From: Endozoicomonas euniceicola
GTDB lineage: Bacteria > Pseudomonadota > Gammaproteobacteria > Pseudomonadales > Endozoicomonadaceae
Reading direction: 5' to 3'
Length of the DNA: 64,000 nt
Assembly (NCBI RefSeq): GCF_025562755.1
Contig: NZ_CP103300.1
Coordinates: forward strand, 1,116,001-1,180,000
Shown: positions 34,798-40,463 of the stretch, piece by piece
How the letters are laid out: the number at the start of each line of letters is the position of its first letter
Numbering within the stretch: the stretch's first letter is position 1
The notes under the pieces: model-generated
What the model saw: only the letters and a program-made list of their open reading frames with translations
What the model was told of the DNA's origin: nothing
Database searches by the model: none
Made by a program: the position numbers and the translations under genes

Positions 34798-34963
34798 GGG
34801 GGAACCGAAGCTTAGAATATAACGCTGTTAGCTGTTAGCTGTTGGCTGTTGGCTGTTGGCTGTTGGCTGTTGGCTGTTGGCTGTTGGCTGTTGGCTGTTG
34901 GCTGTTGGCTGTTGGATGTATGAGTAGCCAATAGCCAATAGCCAATAGCCAATAGCCAACAGC
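34795..34963 (-). repeat. Hairpin repeat element C2 (truncated, heptamer-expanded)
   Basis: Read on the minus strand this is the right half of the same element: a centre CTACTCATACATCCAAC, then TTGGATG/TTGGCTG x10/TTAGCTG x2 on the complementary strand (34828-34918), then an end TTATATTCTAAGCTTCGGTT and CCCCCTTA that aligns with the normal right end. Its other end is missing and is replaced by element C. Its terminal bases include the dapD stop codon. Confidence 0.75.
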
Positions 34964-35084
34964 TAAGGGAAGCAGCAGAACATAATATACCGCTGTTGGC
35001 TTTTGGCGGTTGGCTGTATGAGCAGCTAATAGCCAAAAGCCAACAGCCAAAAGCCCGGTAAGTTATTGAATGCTGCGCCCCTAA
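34964..35084 (-). repeat. Hairpin repeat element, copy C
   Basis: About 121 bases in inverse orientation. On the minus strand it reads TTAGGGGCGCAGCATTCAAT, the heptamer arms around TATTAGCTGCTCATACAG, then CGGTATATTATGTTCTGCTG and CTTCCCTTA. It is near-identical to copies A and B at the ends and centre and differs in arm length. It abuts element C2, giving a tandem pair of 290 bases after dapD. Confidence 0.88.
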
Positions 35085-35282
35085 AAGCCCGGCCCTCCCC
35101 ATCCCAGTCAAAAAAACAACGACCTGCTTAGTACCTTTCCCCATTCCTTTTAATTTGCCGACAAAACACCTCTTCTCCCCTGCCAGTCATAAGCATGCCT
35201 ATACTCACCACAAAAGCACCCGCAACGTTTTCCACTCGCAGGGGCAGGGACTATCAAAAAAAACCATGGATGGAGAAGTACC

Positions 35283-35885
35283 ATGACGGCCAGGAAGCTG
35301 AAGTTTAGCGCCATCATACTTACCATGCTGTTCACAGCGGGCTGCGCCTCAACCTCAAACCAGCAACACACTTCTGCACCTTCCCGGCACTGGGCTGTCT
35401 GCGCCGCTAAAGGGGGGGCTGTGTTAGGCGTTCCGGCTGCGGCCTATAGCTGGGCTACCGGTGGCGTTGCTTTTCTTACCGGCGCAGTAATTTCCGGAAC
35501 CGCATGCGCCCTGGCTGACCCGGTTGCAGACGACGTGTTTGAGATACCCTACCAGGATCGTCTGGACACTCTGTACTTCGCCTTTAATTCGACGGCTATA
35601 CGGGCGATGGGTGAGCAAAAGTTGAATGGGCTTTTGACGCAGATAAGCGATGATAGTCGTATTATTATTACGGGTCATGCCTGCGCCATTGGCACTAGAA
35701 CTTTCAATCAGGATCTCTCAGAACGTCGGGCTATGACCATAAAAAACTGGCTGATAAATCGCGGCGTACCAGAAGAACATATTAAAACCCGGGGCAGAGG
35801 TGAAAGTGAGCCCGTAAGAGGCAATGAAACGGAGGTAATGCGGCGAGAAAACCGCAGGGCTGTGATTCGCGTTACTCAGAGATAA
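35283..35885 (+). CDS. OmpA-family peptidoglycan-associated lipoprotein
   Basis: A 200-aa outer-membrane lipoprotein: lipobox TMLFTAGCAS, a glycine/alanine-rich hydrophobic stretch (VLGVPAAAYSWATGGVAFLTGAVI) that may cross or line the membrane, and a C-terminal OmpA domain (about 90-198) with LYFAFNSTAIR, IIITGHACAIGTRTFNQDLS, RRAMTIKNWLINRGV and RRENRRAVIRV. The domain binds peptidoglycan non-covalently. The usual D of the TGHAD-type motif is replaced by C-A here (GHACAIG). ATG with TGGAGAAG upstream. Confidence 0.88.
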   Translation: MTARKLKFSAIILTMLFTAGCASTSNQQHTSAPSRHWAVCAAKGGAVLGVPAAAYSWATGGVAFLTGAVISGTACALADPVADDVFEIPYQDRLDTLYFAFNSTAIRAMGEQKLNGLLTQISDDSRIIITGHACAIGTRTFNQDLSERRAMTIKNWLINRGVPEEHIKTRGRGESEPVRGNETEVMRRENRRAVIRVTQR

Positions 35886-35887
35886 GA

Positions 35888-35920
35888 TAAAATCAGGCCT
35901 GCAACCGCGAATTTGCCTGA
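35888..35920 (-). terminator. Weak terminator-like hairpin between convergent genes
   Basis: TCAGGC/GCCTGA with a 16-base loop, followed on the minus strand by TTTTAT. It lies 48 bases past the end of the acidic-repeat gene. The stem is short, so confidence is low. Confidence 0.3.
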
Positions 35921-35967
35921 CAAACTCATCAGAAAGGTCGGAATATGACTTCGTCAACGGCTTTCAG

Positions 35968-37089
35968 TTACCGCCATGAGTAGTAAAGAATAAAAGCACT
36001 CAAAACAGTGCAAATGCAAAAAAAGAGTAACCCGTAGCCATCCTGCGGGTTACTCATTTCACTTTCCAGATCCAGGTCCTGCTCTTCCTGCTCTTCCTGC
36101 TCTTCCTGCTCTTCCTGCTCTTCCTGCTCTTCCTGCTCTTCCTGCTCTTCTTGATCGTCCTGATCGGTGCTTAATAATCCCATCTGACTGTATGTAAAAG
36201 AGCTACCTGAAAGAGGCTCACAGTTTATAAAAGGTGTACTTCTGGATTTATCAGCAAAAGGTAGCGGCATTGTCACTACTGAATGTTCTGAGTAAAGATA
36301 CGTTCGGACAGTTTGTCGCTGTCTGTACGGGTTGTTTCCTTGAGAAGCTCTCTCCTCTCCTCGACTGAATAACGGAGGAGCCGGTATGTTATTGAATGCT
36401 ACATCCCTGAGAGGGGTGACCGTAACCCTCAGATTTTCTAAGCGTTCCAGTGTCAAAAGCGTTAAACCATACGAGCCAGGAGTACGTAACCAATGCCCCC
36501 CGGAAGCTTGATATTCCTGACGATCCATTGCCACACCGGAGGATAAGGCCTCATCAATGAAATACAGTACCTCGTCGTTGAAAACTGTAACAGCGGTTCG
36601 ACAATAATGCGAAAGAGTATGATAAGTGGCAAACATATCGTAATAGGTATCATTAAAGTCAAAATCAACGAATTCACCTCTTTCATTACGCAGACACAAT
36701 TCAACTCCCCTATAAAAAGAACCAGTCGCCTCAGGGAAAACGACCCGAAGAAGATGTCGCTCAGGACTGAAGACCCTTAGCCTGGGACGGGCCTGTTCAT
36801 TTGCCAAAGACTGCAAGTGTAGAGCAAGTGATAAGCCAACCGGGATGTTATCGATTTTGTAATCAGTGTCAATACCAGCAGGGATAGAATTAAAATAACG
36901 GTGAGGAATAACATTATGAGGAACTATTTCCAGTTCAGGTTTTGTATTGATGTTGTTCGAATGACAGCGTTCAATACTGCGCCGCATTACCAAATGTTTA
37001 CCTATCCTTTTTTCATAGCCATACGCCGGACTGTCACTTAATAACAAAAAAAACAGCAACACCAAAGCGCATCGATGAAAAACAAACAT
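35968..37089 (-). CDS. Exported protein with acidic EEQ repeat and C-terminal membrane anchor
   Basis: A 373-aa protein with a signal peptide (ALVLLFFLLLSDSPAYG), a soluble domain of about 270 residues with four or more cysteines, then a Gln/Glu repeat (DDQ followed by eight EEQ) and a C-terminal membrane segment (YGLLFFCICTVLSAFILYYSW). Type I topology is inferred, with the acidic repeat acting as a spacer next to the membrane. The family is not recognised. The segment LRDVAFNNIPAP (36381-36410) resembles the translated end of the hairpin repeat elements. No clear ribosome site. Confidence 0.65.
   Translation of the reverse strand: MFVFHRCALVLLFFLLLSDSPAYGYEKRIGKHLVMRRSIERCHSNNINTKPELEIVPHNVIPHRYFNSIPAGIDTDYKIDNIPVGLSLALHLQSLANEQARPRLRVFSPERHLLRVVFPEATGSFYRGVELCLRNERGEFVDFDFNDTYYDMFATYHTLSHYCRTAVTVFNDEVLYFIDEALSSGVAMDRQEYQASGGHWLRTPGSYGLTLLTLERLENLRVTVTPLRDVAFNNIPAPPLFSRGEERASQGNNPYRQRQTVRTYLYSEHSVVTMPLPFADKSRSTPFINCEPLSGSSFTYSQMGLLSTDQDDQEEQEEQEEQEEQEEQEEQEEQEEQDLDLESEMSNPQDGYGLLFFCICTVLSAFILYYSWR
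36082..36153. repeat. Eight tandem 9-base units in the acidic-repeat gene
   Basis: Seven perfect CTCTTCCTG units and one variant (CTCTTCTTG) encode the EEQ tripeptides on the minus strand. Copy changes keep the frame, so only the spacer length would vary. Confidence 0.95.
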
Positions 37090-37211
37090 AAAAAAGTTAC
37101 TTGTTCTTTATTTCGGTGAAGTCTATATCAATCTTACATTTTTCCAACCCTCAGTATTACTCGCCACTAATTAACCCAACGAGTAGCCTTTGTTAAAGAA
37201 CATGTGAATCT

Positions 37212-37243
37212 CTGTTTTATGATACCTTGGTATCATAAAACAG
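37212..37243. promoter_or_regulatory. Perfect 15-bp inverted repeat
   Basis: CTGTTTTATGATACC and GGTATCATAAAACAG with a two-base spacer, between the end of the CBS gene and the start of the acidic-repeat gene (123 bases upstream of it). No T-run on either side. It could be an operator, a cruciform-forming site, or a 3' hairpin of the CBS transcript. Confidence 0.6.
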
Positions 37244-37286
37244 GAAGTCACCTTGAAGCAGCCTCTTAAGTGGTAAAGCCCCTTCT

Positions 37287-37775
37287 TCAGTCGGTCATTA
37301 CCTTCAAAATATCCAGCGCACTGATAATACCTTTCAGCTGTCTGCCTTCCGTTACCAGAACCCGGTGAATTCGGCCTTTCACCATGGCTTCTGCCACTTT
37401 CACCAACGGCGTGTCCGGCTCAACCTCAAAGACCATTGGGGTCATTATGTCGTTTACCAGAACAGTCTGGTCAATGCTTTCATGGAAAGCGCGCATATCT
37501 TCTTCAGACAGTTCAGCATCGAGCATGGAGCTGTAGAAGTCTTCGTCACGACGTTTCATATCCACCAGACCACTACCGGTCTGACGGACAATATCAGACA
37601 GTGTCACTACCCCCACCAGACGACGGGACTCATCGACAACCGGCGCACCTGAAATCCCTTTATCTGTGAAAAACCTTGCCAGACGGTCAACCGTCCAGTC
37701 GTAGGGAACACTAATCACCTTATGAGTCATGATCTGCGCAGCGGTGACAGACTGCAGAGAATAGTCCTGATTCAT
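37287..37775 (-). CDS. CBS-domain pair protein
   Basis: A 162-aa cytosolic protein consisting of two CBS domains: TAAQIMTHKVISVPYDWTVD with GAPVVDESRRLVGVVTLSDI, then VNDIMTPMVFEVEPDTPLVK with IHRVLVTEGRQLKGIISALD. CBS pairs bind adenine nucleotides and sense energy state. No effector domain is attached. The start has AGGAGGCC just upstream. A GTGAC-N4-ATCAA site about 73 bases upstream of the start fits an FNR/ANR-type box at 8 of 10 positions. Confidence 0.9.
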   Translation of the reverse strand: MNQDYSLQSVTAAQIMTHKVISVPYDWTVDRLARFFTDKGISGAPVVDESRRLVGVVTLSDIVRQTGSGLVDMKRRDEDFYSSMLDAELSEEDMRAFHESIDQTVLVNDIMTPMVFEVEPDTPLVKVAEAMVKGRIHRVLVTEGRQLKGIISALDILKVMTD

Positions 37776-37841
37776 GGCTTGGCCTCCTGCTTAAGCGTCT
37801 GGGGTTGACTACAGTATGGACGATTTCTGGAAACCACTATT

Positions 37842-37855
37842 GTGACCTGGATCAA
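37842..37855. promoter_or_regulatory. Possible FNR/ANR box upstream of the CBS gene
   Basis: GTGACCTGGATCAA agrees with TTGAT-N4-ATCAA at 8 of 10 positions, and its centre lies about 73 bases before the start codon, a workable distance for activation at -41.5. Imperfect left half. Confidence 0.4.
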
Positions 37856-37993
37856 TATAACTCACCCCGAACTGGTCTGCTTCTTGCCGAATGATTTACT
37901 TTAACTGCCCCTGCCTGCCTGCAAAGTCTTATGTGCCGTCTTTAATGCTGCTAAAGTACGGTCATCCACCGATTATTCAAACCAGATCTATTT

Positions 37994-38419
37994 ATGAGTG
38001 ATACTGTTTATCTTGAGATGGCACGATCGCTGTCCAAACTGTCAAAGTGTGTGCGCCTGCAGGTAGGCTGTCTGTTGGTGAAAGACGGGCGGGTACTGTC
38101 TACCGGGGTGAATGGCACACCGTCTGGCTACATCAACTGTAATGAAGCCGACTACGAAGAGCACCATCACTGGTCACTGCGCCACGAAATCCATGCAGAG
38201 CTGAATGCGGTAATCTGGGCTGCCCGCTGCGGCACTGCTATTGAGGGGGCAACCGCCTATGTCACCCACAGCCCCTGCGACCAGTGCACCAAGAACCTGC
38301 TGGCCGCAGGCATTAAACGCATTGTTTATGACGAACAGTACGACCGTAACCCTCAGGAAGAACTCTCCCGCTTCTGCCGCGAAAACGGCGTAACCATCGA
38401 ACAGGTTCCCCTTAGCTGA
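37994..38419 (+). CDS. Deoxycytidylate (dCMP) deaminase family protein
   Basis: A 141-aa zinc deaminase that converts dCMP to dUMP in thymidylate supply. The zinc and catalytic motif HAELNAV (about residues 66-72) and the paired cysteines THSPCDQCTKNLL are present, with a further GTPSGYINCNEAD region typical of ComEB/dCMP deaminases. Length is normal. It precedes the flavodoxin-fold gene by 28 bases and they are probably one transcript. The ribosome site is weak. Confidence 0.9.
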   Translation: MSDTVYLEMARSLSKLSKCVRLQVGCLLVKDGRVLSTGVNGTPSGYINCNEADYEEHHHWSLRHEIHAELNAVIWAARCGTAIEGATAYVTHSPCDQCTKNLLAAGIKRIVYDEQYDRNPQEELSRFCRENGVTIEQVPLS

Positions 38420-38447
38420 TTCACCGGGTTCATACCGAATTTAAAAA

Positions 38448-39041
38448 ATGACACCAAAGAAGACACTGGTGGTATACGCCCACCCGAACCCTGAAAGCTT
38501 TAATGCTGCCATTAAAGCGCAGGTAGAGATCACCCTGAAAGAAGCTGGCCATGAGGTTAATGTGCTGGATCTGTATCAGGAGAATTTTACTGCGGCCATG
38601 AGCAGGGATGAGCGCCTGCGCTATACGACCAGCGATAACACCACTGGCATTGAACAGGAGGTGTGCCGACTACGCTGGGCTGAAGCACTGGTGCTGGTTT
38701 ACCCCACCTGGTGGTCAGGACCACCCGCTATCCTGAAAGGCTGGCTGGACAGGGTCTGGCTCCCGGGAATTGCGGCAACGTTTAATGGCGGTGCCGTAGA
38801 ACCGGGGCTGACAAAGATACGAAGCGTTGTGGTCATTACCACCCAGGGGGCTTCCTGGTGGCGCATGAAACTGATCGGTAATCCGCCCAGAAAAATGTTG
38901 AAACTGAGTCTCCGGGCCTGTACCCGTTTCCGCCGGTTTCACTGGCTGGCTCTTTACCGCATGGGCAAGAATACACAACAGCAGCGGGAGCAGTTCTTAC
39001 AGAAAGTAAAAACCAGACTCCCGAAGCTGATCGGTCGTTAA
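38448..39041 (+). CDS. NAD(P)H dehydrogenase (quinone)-type flavodoxin-fold protein
   Basis: A 197-aa FMN-binding oxidoreductase of the KefF/MdaB/WrbA-like flavodoxin fold. Visible: LVVYAHPNPESFNAAIKAQV (phosphate loop), VLDLYQENFTAAMS, WAEALVLVYPTWWSGPPAIL (flavin loop) and KGWLDRVWLPG. Likely a quinone reductase in the cytosol; the ancillary role with a potassium efflux system known for KefF is not supported because no kef gene is present. The stop overlaps the mrp stop on the other strand by 4 bases. Confidence 0.87.
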   Translation: MTPKKTLVVYAHPNPESFNAAIKAQVEITLKEAGHEVNVLDLYQENFTAAMSRDERLRYTTSDNTTGIEQEVCRLRWAEALVLVYPTWWSGPPAILKGWLDRVWLPGIAATFNGGAVEPGLTKIRSVVVITTQGASWWRMKLIGNPPRKMLKLSLRACTRFRRFHWLALYRMGKNTQQQREQFLQKVKTRLPKLIGR

Positions 39042-40132
39042 TCGTCTGAGAAAGAGATAGCGGGTGCCGCTGCAGCCTGACTGTTTTTCAGTGACAGTTC
39101 GGCAGCCAGCCTGCGTGCCATATCCCTGTAGATCATGGTGATCTGAGAATCCGGCTCGGCAACGACTGTTGGCGCGCCGCTATCCGTCTGTTCACGAATC
39201 ATCATGGACAGCGGCAGAGCACCCAGCAGATCGACGCCGAACTGTTCGGCAATACGGGTGCCACCCCCTTCACCAAACAGATGCTCACTGTGACCACAGC
39301 TGGAACAGATGTGGACGGCCATATTTTCCACCACCCCCAGTACAGGAATATTCACTTTGTTAAACATCTCGATACCTTTTTTAGCATCGATCAAGGCAAG
39401 GTCCTGCGGTGTGGTCACCACCACACTGCCGGTAACAGGGACTTTCTGCGCCAGCGTCAGCTGGATATCGCCGGTACCCGGTGGCATATCAATCACCAGG
39501 TAGTCCAGGTTGTTCCAAAGGGTCTGGGTAAGCAGCTGCTGCAAAGCGCCACTCACCATAGGGCCACGCCAGACCACGGGCGTATCTTCAGTAATCAGGA
39601 ACGCCATAGACATAGCTTCAATGCCATGAGCCTGAATGGGCATAAAGAACTTTTCATTCTTTACTTCAGGGCGGATGCCATCGGCAATACCCAGCATCAT
39701 TCCAACACTTGGACCGTAAATGTCGGCATCCAGAATACCCACCCTGGCACCCTCAGCTGCCAGCGCCAGCGCCAGGTTAGCCGCGGTCGTAGACTTACCC
39801 ACACCCCCTTTGCCAGAAGCCACAGCAATAATATTTTTCACATTGGTAAAAGCTTCCAGTTCTCCCTGAACCGGTGCAGAGGCAATACGCCAGCTAACGC
39901 TGACACTACTGTCTGCAACGCCGTCAACGTTATTGATTTTGCTACGCAACAGTTCCGCCACGCCATTGACCAGACCGTCTGCCGGATAACCCAGTTCGAC
40001 AGAGAGCTGCACTTTGCCCCCGTCGATCTCAAGGGATTTCACGCAACCGGCAGACAGTAAATCCTGTTTTAAATAAGGGTCCTGGTAGGACTGGATCGCA
40101 GCTTCGATAGCAGAACGACTGGAAGAACTCAT
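39038..40132 (-). CDS. apbC: Iron-sulfur cluster carrier ATPase (Mrp/ApbC)
   Basis: P-loop ATPase that carries [4Fe-4S] clusters to client proteins. The 364-aa product has a MIP18/DUF59-like N-domain (AIEAAIQSYQDPYLKQDL), Walker A AVASGKGGVGKSTTAANLAL, the DADIYGPSVGMMLG switch region, YLVIDMPPGTGDIQLT, and the cluster-binding CSSCGHSEHLFG. I start at the ATG at 40132, which has GGAG and AGGTG upstream, rather than 17 codons earlier. Single gene, convergent with the flavodoxin-fold gene. In many gammaproteobacteria it lies next to metG; here metG is 10 kb away, with an accessory block between. Confidence 0.95.
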   Translation of the reverse strand: MSSSSRSAIEAAIQSYQDPYLKQDLLSAGCVKSLEIDGGKVQLSVELGYPADGLVNGVAELLRSKINNVDGVADSSVSVSWRIASAPVQGELEAFTNVKNIIAVASGKGGVGKSTTAANLALALAAEGARVGILDADIYGPSVGMMLGIADGIRPEVKNEKFFMPIQAHGIEAMSMAFLITEDTPVVWRGPMVSGALQQLLTQTLWNNLDYLVIDMPPGTGDIQLTLAQKVPVTGSVVVTTPQDLALIDAKKGIEMFNKVNIPVLGVVENMAVHICSSCGHSEHLFGEGGGTRIAEQFGVDLLGALPLSMMIREQTDSGAPTVVAEPDSQITMIYRDMARRLAAELSLKNSQAAAAPAISFSDD

Positions 40133-40463
40133 AGACACCTGACTCCAGAGAATGTGTATCGGGTGCGCATTATTACCAAACAAAACGGTTTAGTAAAAAA
40201 TATCACCGGATTGGCAGTCACGGACCAACTCACGTAAATATATGACCGATGACTTTTAAATGAAGGACACATAACAATCTAAATAATAACTATTCTTATT
40301 ACACGCCTGCTTAAATTACATCTAAACTATTCAGGCAAAAATATTATTACTCTATAGCTCCTGCTTTCCATCTCAACAGTAGTCAGGCTAATTCAATATT
40401 GCTCTGCGATAGAAAAATGACAAGCTTTGGCTCAAACGACACTAGCTGTGTGGTCAGGTAACT
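40133..40463. other. AT-rich intergenic region before the accessory block
   Basis: About 330 AT-rich bases between divergent genes (apbC and the mucin-like gene). It should hold both promoters. No gene, RNA or repeat recognised. Confidence 0.5.

Noticed and set aside
34824..35080. CRISPR array suggested by the many short repeats after dapD
   Set aside because: The unit is 7 bases with no unique spacers, and no cas gene is present. The structure is a hairpin element with heptamer arms.
34812..35144. Protein-coding frames of QPTANS-type repeats
   Set aside because: They are translations of the heptamer arms, appear in several frames and on both strands, and lack starts.
39281..40060. A 259-codon open frame opposite apbC
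   Set aside because: Antisense shadow of a conserved gene, no start signal and no family resemblance.
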